The notes beneath the pieces are model-generated. The model did no database searches. It was not told the origin of the DNA and was given only the letters and a program-made list of their open reading frames with translations. The position numbers and the translations under genes were made by a program. A stretch of 64,000 nucleotides of DNA from Belliella calami (GTDB lineage: Bacteria; Bacteroidota; Bacteroidia; Cytophagales; Cyclobacteriaceae), in contig NZ_JAKZGS010000001.1 in the NCBI RefSeq assembly GCF_022549695.1, forward strand, positions 449,815 through 513,814, given 5' to 3'. Shown here piece by piece: positions 28,736 through 36,026 of the stretch. How positions within the stretch are numbered: position 1 is the first letter of the stretch; every line of letters begins with the position of its first letter.

Positions 28736-29527
28736 ATGGAAGAATTTAATTTCAACAACGAATTATTGGGCAAAATAGCCTTGGTAACAGGAGGTACAAA
28801 AGGTGCAGGAAAAGCAATTGCATATAGACTTTTACAAGCAGGAGCAACTGTAATTATTATCGCAAGAAATGCACCAGTAACTAAAAACCAAAATCTACAT
28901 TTTATTTCAGCTGATTTAAGCAAAGCTGAAGGAACAAAAAAAGTAGTAATGGAAGTTTTGGAGACATATGGAAAATTAGACATATTGATAAATAATTTGG
29001 GTGGTTCAGAAACACCAGGAGGCGGTTTTGCGGTATTAACCGATGCAGATTGGGAACACTCAATTCAAACCAATTTGCTTGCACCTGTTCGGTTGGACCG
29101 TGGATTTTTACCCCAAATGGTAGAAAGAAAAAGTGGTATCATCATTCATATAGCTTCCATTCAAGCAAGATTACCTTTATTCGACAGCACTTTACCGTAT
29201 GCATCTGCAAAAGCTGGTTTATTGAATTACAGCAAAAGTTTATCAAATGAGGTTTCGCCAAAAGGCATTCGTGTATTGACTGTTTCGCCTGGTTGGATAA
29301 ATACTACCTCGTCAAAAGCAATGATGGAGCGAATAGCCGAAACTACAAATATATCCAATGAACAAGCAACTCAGAGTGTAATGGACAGTTTAGGTGGGAT
29401 ACCTTTTGGGCGACCAGCACAACCTGAAGAAATTGCAGAATTGATAGGTTTTTTGGTGTCGCCTAGAGCCAATTATTTAACAGGGACAGAATTCGTAATC
29501 GACGGCGGGACAATACCAACTCTATAA
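28736..29527 (+). CDS. Short-chain dehydrogenase/reductase (SDR family)
   Basis: 263 residues. The classical SDR elements are in order: the NAD(P) loop VTGGTKGAGKAIAYR (about 17-31), ISADLSKAEG, the structural NNLGG (about 87-91), catalytic Ser in IIHIASIQARLP, the Tyr-x-x-x-Lys site LPYASAKAGLL (about 156-160), and the C-terminal YLTGTEFVIDGGT. Arg at the end of strand beta-2 (IIIARN) favours NADP. The substrate is not readable. Divergent from an HxlR regulator and followed after 21 bases by an NTF2-like gene; such trios are common as small detoxification units. Confidence 0.92.
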   Translation: MEEFNFNNELLGKIALVTGGTKGAGKAIAYRLLQAGATVIIIARNAPVTKNQNLHFISADLSKAEGTKKVVMEVLETYGKLDILINNLGGSETPGGGFAVLTDADWEHSIQTNLLAPVRLDRGFLPQMVERKSGIIIHIASIQARLPLFDSTLPYASAKAGLLNYSKSLSNEVSPKGIRVLTVSPGWINTTSSKAMMERIAETTNISNEQATQSVMDSLGGIPFGRPAQPEEIAELIGFLVSPRANYLTGTEFVIDGGTIPTL

Positions 29528-29548
29528 TCATCTTAAAAAATCAAAAAC

Positions 29549-29866
29549 ATGAACTTACCAAAAGTAATCACTGATTTAACAAATGCACAAAACAATTTTG
29601 ATAGCATATCTTACACGGATTGTTTTTCAGAAACGGCTGTTGTTATAGACGAAGGCATAACATACAATGGAAAAAAAGAAATCAAAAGTTGGATTGAAAA
29701 GGCCAATCAGGAATTCCAAGTAACTATGAAACCGCTTAAATATTCTGTGTCAGAAAAAATACTGAAAGCCGAAGTTTCTGGCAATTTTCCAGGAAGCCCA
29801 ATTGTTTTGTCCTATCACTTAGAAATAAATGAGGGACTTATCCAATCATTGAAAATTACTGGCTGA
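29549..29866 (+). CDS. NTF2/SnoaL-like protein
   Basis: 105 residues with the cone-shaped NTF2 fold pattern: an N-terminal helix (PKVITDLTNAQNNFDSISYT), D-x-F-S-E-T-A-V-V-x-D, GKKEIKSWIEKANQEFQVTM, then strands ending SYHLEINEGLIQSLKITG. Such proteins are small binding proteins or isomerase-like enzymes. Spacing of 21 bases puts it in one transcript with the SDR gene. A large hairpin element follows 26 bases after its stop. Confidence 0.8.
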   Translation: MNLPKVITDLTNAQNNFDSISYTDCFSETAVVIDEGITYNGKKEIKSWIEKANQEFQVTMKPLKYSVSEKILKAEVSGNFPGSPIVLSYHLEINEGLIQSLKITG

Positions 29867-29892
29867 CAAAAAGGTACAGCCTGTATCAGTTA

Positions 29893-29981
29893 GCCACTAA
29901 AAGAAAGTCCTTGTAAAAAACGCCCTGATTGATGTGAAAATCTATCAGGGCATTTTATGGATATTGAATCTATTTAGTGGC
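29893..29981. repeat. Two-stem hairpin element A (attC-like)
   Basis: The outer arms GCCACTAAA (29893-29901) and TTTAGTGGC (29973-29981) are perfectly complementary. The inner arms GCCCTGAT (29922-29929) and ATCAGGGC (29944-29951) are likewise, with a loop TGATGTGAAAATCT. The inner hairpin recurs at 32831-32860 with only two changes in 30 bases, and there the outer arms differ but still pair. The element starts 26 bases after the stop of the NTF2-like gene. It could be an integron-type recombination site, a terminator or a structured RNA. Confidence 0.6.
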
Positions 29982-29989
29982 TGCTGTTT

Positions 29990-30514
29990 TCGCCGAGGAG
30001 AACCGTGTCTACCTCTAGCTTATTGATGACATGTGTGCCGAGCCGTACATCTGTGGGTGAAGGTTTTGATAGGTGGAATATAGCGATATTACTTTTTTTC
30101 TTGATCAAAAAAATAACCAGCCCCGAAAGCATTCGAAACAAGAATTCCAAATCCTTCCATGCAACAGGTCATCGTCGGCTCTTGCGAAATTCGTTCCCGC
30201 CAGCATTAAGTAGTTTTTAGTAGAAGAGAATGGATCAAAAAGTTGTTTCATCACCATCAATTTTTTGAAAGCAACACTCAATCGCACCATACTTGAATTG
30301 AAATATTCTGTACGGGTATCAAAAAAGTTAGGATTGGTGAGATTGTTCATTTAAATAACAGTGTAGATTTTTGCTTAAATAAGGTTGATTTAAGTTTACT
30401 AGAAGGTATGATCTCACGTTGGAAGATTTAGAAGACATGAACTGGACAATAACCTATCCTTAAAATCTCCTTTTCCAAAAAAGCAGTTTAGTTAATAGAG
30501 CATTTAGCAATTAA
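29990..30514. other. Accessory DNA without a supported gene
   Basis: Between hairpin element A and a gene fragment. A leftward frame at 30105-30350 (81 codons, beginning MNNLTNPNFFDTRTEYFNSS) has coding-like first half but no family and no clear neighbour, so I do not call it. The DNA composition changes several times, as expected of a scrap region. Confidence 0.4.
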
Positions 30515-30730
30515 GGTAAATACATTGACAAAAGAGATACAAAAACCAACCCTGCTGTTATGGCTGTCTTGATGGGGCTAACAGGAGGTAATCCATCTGG
30601 CTTTAGAGTGGATGGAGGTATGGCTGCAAGGATGGCGAATACACGTTATGAAACAGGTGGCCTTGCAGGTATTTTAAGCAAAAAAGAAAACAATGGAGAC
30701 ACTCCTCCCTACTACCTGAATTACCTATGA
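30515..30730 (+). pseudogene. C-terminal fragment of an unidentified protein
   Basis: A 71-codon frame with coding-like composition, open from a TAA at 30512 to TGA at 30728: GKYIDKRDTKTNPAVMAVLM, then GLTGGNPSGFRVDGGMAARM and GGLAGILSKKENNGDTPPYY. No good start codon lies near its beginning and the amino acid mix looks natural, so it seems to be the tail of a gene whose front is lost. I cannot name the family. Confidence 0.45.
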
Positions 30731-30921
30731 AATAAAAATAAAAAAGTCTATTGGACTTGATGAAATACTAAATTATTAGCTGTTTTAAGTTTTTTGAGAA
30801 AGTTTGATTTATATTGATATGGATGTTTCGTCCCATATTAAGAAACTAGATATCTCTTTAGTTTTTCTTTGGTTTTTAAGAATCATCATGATCCCTGGTC
30901 TGCATATAAATTGTTGGAAAA

Positions 30922-31389
30922 ATGAGAATCCAAATAATCTTAGTTTTTACATCCCTCCTTTTTGGGTGTAAAGGTGAGGTTCGGCAAGAACTAATTGTCT
31001 TGAATAAGTCAAGTTATAACATTTTTTATTGCGTACATAAAGACTCGATCCCTGAAATGTCAAAGATTAAGGAAATCAGACCATGGTCAGAAGACGAAAT
31101 AAAGAGCCATCATAGAAATCTAAAATTCGATACAAAAAGGGATTCCATAGAAAATGCAAAGAGCTTGAGGACAACTTATTTGATCAAAAAGGATAGTCAA
31201 AAAGTGGTTTTTTCATCAAGGGCAGTGGGGTTATTTCTTGACAAAGAAAGTATCCAAGAGCAGATAAGAAATGAATTTGCTGGCTGCCTATATGTTTCTG
31301 TAATTGCCGAAGATGACTTAATAAAATACTCTGATGTAGAGATCATAAAAAATGGTCTTCTTAAGCCATTTTTTTCTTTAGAAATTTAA
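30922..31389 (+). CDS. Small lipoprotein of unknown function
   Basis: 155 residues. The type II signal peptide MRIQIILVFTSLLFGCKGE gives Cys16. The mature chain is Lys/Asp/Glu-rich (EMSKIKEIRPWSEDEIKSHH, SLRTTYLIKKDSQKVVFSSR) and beta-alpha mixed; it may be a relative of small Bacteroidota lipoproteins with a nonspecific oxidoreductase-like opening, but I cannot assign it. Directly after its stop, 32 codons of coding-like sequence continue in another frame to TAA at 31485, so the present C-terminus might be a frameshift product. Confidence 0.6.
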   Translation: MRIQIILVFTSLLFGCKGEVRQELIVLNKSSYNIFYCVHKDSIPEMSKIKEIRPWSEDEIKSHHRNLKFDTKRDSIENAKSLRTTYLIKKDSQKVVFSSRAVGLFLDKESIQEQIRNEFAGCLYVSVIAEDDLIKYSDVEIIKNGLLKPFFSLEI

Positions 31390-31487
31390 AAGATTTAATT
31401 GAAAATAATCCAATAATTGACGAAGAGAAAATTAACGAAATAGAAAACATAATTGAACCAAACGAAGTGAAAATATTTGGGTACTAA
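31390..31487 (+). other. Out-of-frame coding-like tail after the lipoprotein gene
   Basis: In a frame different from the preceding gene the sequence reads DLIENNPIIDEEKINEIENI then IEPNEVKIFGY and a stop, a natural-looking acidic helix. It has no start codon of its own. Either the upstream gene has lost its frame near 31375-31390, or this is the end of another eroded gene. Confidence 0.3.
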
Positions 31488-31494
31488 ACAGAAT

Positions 31495-31640
31495 GCTAGC
31501 TGGTAACAGGCGTTTGGCTCAATGGCGGGTGACGTGGTTAATTGAACATATTACCTCGCATCAACATTAGTGGTGTGTTGACAGTTTAGTGCTCCGAAAT
31601 CACCACCTTCGATTAACTGCAAACCATAACTGTAATTTTG
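31495..31640. repeat. Dispersed repeat / cassette junction with CACCACCTTCG core
   Basis: This non-coding segment contains TAACAGGCGTTTGGCTCAAT near its start and the 16-base GAAATCACCACCTTCG at 31596-31611, identical to 21836-21851. GGTGACGTGGTTAAT (about 31528-31542) and the reverse complement of ATCACCACCTTCGATTAAC are imperfectly alike, so the two ends can partly pair. It sits between a damaged gene and the start of a protease gene. I read it as a recombination or insertion junction; an integron attC-like role is possible but unproven. Confidence 0.45.
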
Positions 31641-31660
31641 TCAACTCATATCATAAATTC

Positions 31661-32785
31661 ATGAAAAAAGAACTAGCCGATATTCTTTCAGTATTCAATC
31701 AAGTAATAAAAGATTTATCTGAACTTGAGGCTGCTGATGATTTAGTTTATTACACTTGCCAAATCACAGGGAATAATTCAACTTTAAATTCATTTACTTT
31801 ATTAGTTGCAAAGATTCAAGAAAATGATAATGATAAAAAAATGCTCGTAGCTGAAATGAGCAAACAATTATCAATTTTCATGTATTCATATGCAAAGCGA
31901 AGACTCTCTTTTTTTTATCCAAATCCGTCTGCTGAAACTCAGGAAGAATTTTATAATCAACCAATTCAAATTATAAATAAAATTTTACAATTCGGCTTAA
32001 GAAATGGCAGAACACCAATCCCTGATAACAATCCAATTTATAATGCGTTTGGAATAAGTCACCAATTTCCTGAATTGAAGGAGGATTTTAAAAATTGCCT
32101 GTTGCTTTTATATAGAAATATTATTTTACAAAATGTATTTATCCCAATACATGATATTTCATTACTTCCTATTATTGCCAAATCTAAAAATGGTAAATAC
32201 GATACAGAAAAACTATTCAAAAATATTTATGTTATTGAAAGCGAAAGTGGAATGAAGCAAGGAACTGCATTTCATATTATGGATATTGGAATAATCACTT
32301 GTGATCACTGTATAAGAGATGGGAATTCAAATGAAATATTAGAAGATATAAAAATATATAGAGGCGATAATTTCGCACAAAAATTTCCGTGCCATGTAAC
32401 AAAAAGCAATAAAGATATTGACTTAGCTTTATTAAAAATTCCTGAAGAACTGAAAGGTGAATTTGGATTAGAAATAGGCTCAAGTGTACATCTTGAACAA
32501 TTGCAGAAAATCAATGTCGCTGGATTTCCAAATTATAACTTTGGTGATAATGGTGTTTTTTCTCCAGGCATTATCGTTGGATTTAGAACTTATTCGGGAA
32601 TAAGACATTTGCTAGTAAATTCGCCATTAATATCTGGAAATAGCGGCGGACCAGTTTTTGACGAAAACAGCAAAGTAATTGGCATTGCTGTAACTGGCGC
32701 AGACAAAATGTCAAAAGCTCATGAAACTGAAAAGCACGGAGTAATCCCAATTGAAGCTCTTTCTGAAATTCAAAACTACTGCTAA
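31661..32785 (+). CDS. Trypsin-like serine protease with unknown N-terminal domain
   Basis: 374 residues from the ATG at 31661; an upstream in-frame TTG lies in the repeat. Residues about 1-165 form a helical domain of unknown type (ELADILSVFNQVIKDLSELE, SKQLSIFMYSYAKRRLSFFY). Residues about 185-374 are a trypsin/HtrA-like fold with His216 in IITCDHCIRDG, Asp254 in DIDLALLKI and Ser328 in LISGNSGGPVFDE. There is no signal peptide, so it should be cytoplasmic. Intracellular trypsin domains fused to small helical domains occur as effectors in bacterial immunity and conflict systems, and the gene lies beside a defence island between two repeat elements. A defence role is inference. Confidence 0.8.
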   Translation: MKKELADILSVFNQVIKDLSELEAADDLVYYTCQITGNNSTLNSFTLLVAKIQENDNDKKMLVAEMSKQLSIFMYSYAKRRLSFFYPNPSAETQEEFYNQPIQIINKILQFGLRNGRTPIPDNNPIYNAFGISHQFPELKEDFKNCLLLLYRNIILQNVFIPIHDISLLPIIAKSKNGKYDTEKLFKNIYVIESESGMKQGTAFHIMDIGIITCDHCIRDGNSNEILEDIKIYRGDNFAQKFPCHVTKSNKDIDLALLKIPEELKGEFGLEIGSSVHLEQLQKINVAGFPNYNFGDNGVFSPGIIVGFRTYSGIRHLLVNSPLISGNSGGPVFDENSKVIGIAVTGADKMSKAHETEKHGVIPIEALSEIQNYC

Positions 32786-32790
32786 CATTT

Positions 32791-32900
32791 AGCCCAAAGA
32801 AAAGCCCTTGATACCGATCCCTATAGGTAAGCCCTGATTGATGTGAAAATATATCAGAGCCGCTGATAGGTATCAGGTGCTAGTGGGTGCTGTGTTAGCC
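32791..32900. repeat. Two-stem hairpin element B (attC-like), relative of element A
   Basis: Starts 6 bases after the protease stop codon. The middle arms are TGATACC (32809-32815) and GGTATCA (32869-32875); the inner arms are GCCCTGAT (32831-32838) and ATCAGAGC (32853-32860), with the same loop as element A except one base. An outer CCCA/TGGG pairing is also possible. Outside the inner hairpin the sequence differs from A but the pairing is kept. Both elements directly follow a gene end. Confidence 0.6.
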
Positions 32901-32940
32901 AGTGGGGTATGGACTGACATTTTATTAATTTGCTATGAAG

Positions 32941-33585
32941 TTAATCAAATTCAAAAAAATCAAATTCAATTAAAATCGTGTAGGTATCTTCTGCCTCAAG
33001 AAAGAACTGCGACTTTAAATATATTAAAAGTTTGAAACTGAAAGGAATTTCATATGTGATTTCATTCGGTTCAGAATTGGCAAGACATTTTAAATGAGCA
33101 GATCCGGTAATTGAAAGAAATATATCTTTAGTGGATGTAATTTCATCAAAAGATGCTTTAATGACTTGAGTTGGAATTAATGAATCTTCTCCAATTTTCT
33201 TCATTAAAATATTTTTGTTTTCTTTGTCAATACGTCTTAATAGTACTTCATTTAAGTTGTCTAATTTTATTTTTGGAGGGGTTACTTCACTTGGTGTAAC
33301 CAGTATGATTTTAGCAGTTGGAAAATAATTTTTATAAAGTTTAAGTTGCTCAAGTAAAGCTTTTTTGTCTTTTTTAATAAAGTCTCTATTTGCTTTTACT
33401 TCAAAAATTATTTCCTCTTTTGTATTAGGATTATAAGCATAAGCATCTAAAAAAAGTACTCTTTCATCAATTTTTTCTCTTTTATTTTCAAAAAACTCAA
33501 ATCCATTTTTTTCATATTCTTCACGGATTTTCGCTAATTCCAATGCTTCGAGTCGATAACCAATTTGGTTAATTTTTTTTTTCAT
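32941..33585 (-). CDS. PD-(D/E)XK-like protein, unknown, paired with a RusA-like protein
   Basis: 214 residues. After an N-terminal helix (LEALELAKIREEYEKNGFEF) comes ERVLFLDAYAYNPNTKEEII with FEVKANRDFIKKDKKALLEQ: an Asp followed about 14 residues later by Glu-Val-Lys, the layout of a PD-(D/E)XK nuclease core, then a helix and IILVTPSE strand. The C-terminal half (about 130-214) is a beta-rich domain I cannot place. No signal peptide. Its start overlaps the stop of the RusA-like gene by four bases (ATGA), so the two are made together. Nuclease activity is inferred from the motif only. Confidence 0.65.
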   Translation of the reverse strand: MKKKINQIGYRLEALELAKIREEYEKNGFEFFENKREKIDERVLFLDAYAYNPNTKEEIIFEVKANRDFIKKDKKALLEQLKLYKNYFPTAKIILVTPSEVTPPKIKLDNLNEVLLRRIDKENKNILMKKIGEDSLIPTQVIKASFDEITSTKDIFLSITGSAHLKCLANSEPNEITYEIPFSFKLLIYLKSQFFLEAEDTYTILIEFDFFEFD

Positions 33586-34046
33586 ATTAATCTTACATTT
33601 TTTGATTTATATTCTGATAAAGCTATATAGAGTAATCTATCCTTAGGTTGTGGGTGATCATAAATAAAGTTTATTAGATCCTCTAGATCTTGATCATCCA
33701 TATTTGAAACATCAAATTCAAGTCGATCTGGTGTGGAATTGAAATGTATTTTCAAAGTTTCAAGATATTTTATGATGTAGTCATTATTGTATGCTTGTCC
33801 TTGAAGTGCATCCCAAAGAGGTTTGCTGATATTATCAGCATCGAATCTGTCACGTATTTTATGAATATAAAAAACCTTAGCTTCCAAAGGTGTGTTGAGT
33901 AGGATGTTTAAAGGCATCTTGTTTAATGGATATTTCTTATTGTATGCACCTACAAGTTCACTCCTTAAAATTTTAAGCTTAGCCTTTGGTCTATCATTTT
34001 GTGAAAGAGGCCTTACATCTATTGCTACAAATGAAAAATGTTTCAT
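33582..34046 (-). CDS. RusA-like Holliday-junction-resolvase-fold protein
   Basis: 154 residues. RDRFDADNISKPLWDALQGQ followed by AYNNDYII closely follows the RusA signature (D-x-D-N-x-x-K-x-x-x-D-A-L-x-G ... D-D), where the acidic residues bind Mg2+. Here the second Asp of the final pair is kept (NND). RusA proteins usually occur in prophages at about 120 residues; this one has an extra C-terminal part (DVSNMDDQDLEDLINFIYDH). No phage genes are nearby, and it is coupled to the PD-(D/E)XK-like gene. Confidence 0.65.
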   Translation of the reverse strand: MKHFSFVAIDVRPLSQNDRPKAKLKILRSELVGAYNKKYPLNKMPLNILLNTPLEAKVFYIHKIRDRFDADNISKPLWDALQGQAYNNDYIIKYLETLKIHFNSTPDRLEFDVSNMDDQDLEDLINFIYDHPQPKDRLLYIALSEYKSKNVRLI

Positions 34047-34083
34047 TACGATTCTATAAATTTTGAATTTTAATTATTATGTA

Positions 34084-35113
34084 TATCCGCAATTACACCA
34101 GTAGCCAAATAAATATAAAGTGACAGCTAGTGACAATTGCTATTTGTAACCATTCAATCTATATAAATTGGGTCAAAATAAACGGTTTTGACCATGAATA
34201 TTGTAAACTTCATCAATCGCTTTCCGGACGAATCGTCTTGTATTGAATTCATTAAGAATCAAAGGCTTCAGCAAGGAGTAATCTGTAAAAGGTGTTCCTT
34301 TATCAAGCATTATTGGCTTGAAAACAAGAAATCTTTCCAGTGCTCTGCCTGTAGTTTCCGAACAAGTATCAAGAGCGGAACCGTGATGGAGAACAGCAAT
34401 CTCCCAATTCGCATAGGGACGCTTGCCATAACGTTCATATCAGTCACCAAGAAGGGTTTCAGTGCAGCAGAACTACAAAGACAACTTGGTTTAAAGCGAT
34501 ATGAAACTGTCTTTAGGATGTACCATAAAATTAGGGTAGTAATGGGAAAACGGGATAATATTTACAGACTTGAGGATATGGTTGAATATGATGAAGCCTT
34601 TGTTGGAAAGGCGATCAATAATAGAACCAAGGGCAAACTTAAACGAGGAAGGGGAAGCCAAAAACGGTCAAAAGTGGCTGTTATGGCTGAATCAACCGTA
34701 CTGGAGGATCCTGACTCGGGTAAACTTAACAAGATCTGTAGATATTTCAAGATGAAGAAGATAAAGAACTTAGAGGCTAAAACAGCACAGCTTTTATTCA
34801 AGGAATTCATTGATGAAAATACTGTACTTCAAACAGATAAGAGTACCACCTTCTCAGATCTGAGTGATTGTATTGATGTTCATGTCAGAGAAATCTCTGG
34901 AACCAATGAAGGCAATTTCAACCTCAAATGGGTTCATATAGCCATTAGTAACTTAAAGAAACACTTGCAAACATACCACATGATATCAGAAAGGATGATG
35001 CAGAACTATCTTGATGAATTCTGTTACAAACTCAACAGAAGATATTTCGGTCAAAAACTATTTGACAGGCTTATTATTGCTTCTATTTATCCATACTGGC
35101 ATGATTGCGGATA
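34084..35113 (+). mobile_element. IS1595-family insertion sequence
   Basis: Complete-looking element. The left inverted repeat 34084-34103 and right repeat 35094-35113 match at 17 of 20 positions (TATCCGCAAT, A at 12, CCAGTA). A single transposase gene fills it and its stop codon overlaps the right end. An 8-bp target duplication, expected for the family, is not evident: flanks ATTATGTA and ATCATTTT agree at 5 of 8 positions. It separates the RusA-like pair from the Zorya operon. Confidence 0.8.
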
Positions 35114-35114
35114 A
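34194..35114 (+). CDS. IS1595-family (ISXO2-like) transposase
   Basis: 306 residues from the ATG at 34194. The N-terminal zinc ribbon has CKRC (about 29-32) and CSAC (about 50-53), the usual ISXO2 head, followed by SIKSGTVMENSNLPI. The DDE-type core begins MVEYDEAFVGKAINN (first Asp about residue 133), continues RGSQKRSKVAVMAES and LQTDKSTTFSDLSD (second Asp) and ends HLQTYHMISERMMQNYLDEF with the catalytic Asn/His/Glu area. Length and order are normal and no stop interrupts it, so it may be active. The start was chosen as ATG over the TTG two codons earlier. Confidence 0.9.
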   Translation: MNIVNFINRFPDESSCIEFIKNQRLQQGVICKRCSFIKHYWLENKKSFQCSACSFRTSIKSGTVMENSNLPIRIGTLAITFISVTKKGFSAAELQRQLGLKRYETVFRMYHKIRVVMGKRDNIYRLEDMVEYDEAFVGKAINNRTKGKLKRGRGSQKRSKVAVMAESTVLEDPDSGKLNKICRYFKMKKIKNLEAKTAQLLFKEFIDENTVLQTDKSTTFSDLSDCIDVHVREISGTNEGNFNLKWVHIAISNLKKHLQTYHMISERMMQNYLDEFCYKLNRRYFGQKLFDRLIIASIYPYWHDCG

Positions 35115-35298
35115 TCATTTTAAATAAAACTCATTTCGCTTCCTTTATAAAGGGCTATTCAACTTGCTTGATATATATAAGGAACTTGATTGTTTAGGTC
35201 AATAGCGATTTATAAGAGTTTCTTTTACCAGATCAATAATTAAAATGTTAACTTTAACTTCAGTCAATACTGGATAGAAAGCAAATAGGCAAACTAAT

Positions 35299-35838
35299 CT
35301 AAATATAATTCCATTTATAGACGTATGAACTATTATTGTATTCTTTATTTTCTACGAGTCTTATCTCTTCCAGATGAATTTCCTTATTTAAAAATAGATG
35401 CTGAAAATTTTTTAATGTTTTCAAAGGAAACGAGTCATTATTTTTAAATTGATTCATGAAATCACCTTCAGAATTTCTATTAAGCAATGGATTTATTCGA
35501 ACTTTTACAAGAGCAACTCTACCTTCTTTATCTTCATAATTAAGATTAGGGTTTTTCTTGTAATTTGCGGTAGCTATAAATCTCCCAGGGTTATCAGCAG
35601 CTATTTCCTTCTCAACTTCTTCAACTTTAACTATTTTATAACAACCTTTTATCATTGCATCACGCGATGCGAGATATGTATATTTTGTTGAGTCGTAATA
35701 ATTTGGTGTTTTATCTAAATAATATAAATCTTGTGGTGAAATATTATCTATATCAATTGGTCGCACCCAAACTCCATTAAAGTAATACTCTGTTTGTCCA
35801 TCAATTATTCTGCTTGGGAATTTACTCCAATCCATCAT
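35299..35838 (-). CDS. Hypothetical protein
   Basis: 179 residues starting with tandem Met (MMDWSKFPSRIIDG), without signal peptide or membrane segment. Aromatic-rich beginning (EYYFNGVWVRPIDIDNIS), then an alpha/beta central part with EGRVALVKVRINPLLNRN. No known family. It lies alone between the IS element and the Zorya operon and reads against zorA. A CCTTTATAAAGG perfect palindrome (35142-35153) is found downstream of its end. Confidence 0.55.
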   Translation of the reverse strand: MMDWSKFPSRIIDGQTEYYFNGVWVRPIDIDNISPQDLYYLDKTPNYYDSTKYTYLASRDAMIKGCYKIVKVEEVEKEIAADNPGRFIATANYKKNPNLNYEDKEGRVALVKVRINPLLNRNSEGDFMNQFKNNDSFPLKTLKNFQHLFLNKEIHLEEIRLVENKEYNNSSYVYKWNYI

Positions 35839-36026
35839 ATTATTTAATTTTTAGATAATTGTTTGAAATTAAGGATCTTCACGTTTTTCTTTCTAAATCT
35901 ATTAAGAATCTCAAGTATACTTCCTGATATCATTGGTAATAATAAAGAATTACAAGTTGTTTTTTACAATAGAATAAGCTTTATTTAAACTATTCTTTTT
36001 CATAAACATATTTATTTTCTTTAAAA

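Noticed and set aside
30105-30350. Leftward 81-codon frame in the scrap region
   Set aside because: First half looks coding, but there is no family, no neighbour, no ribosome site, and the C-terminal half is unlike protein sequence. I leave it uncalled.
34076-35121. 8-bp target duplication around the IS1595 element
   Set aside because: ATTATGTA and ATCATTTT agree at only 5 of 8 positions, which is not enough in AT-rich DNA.
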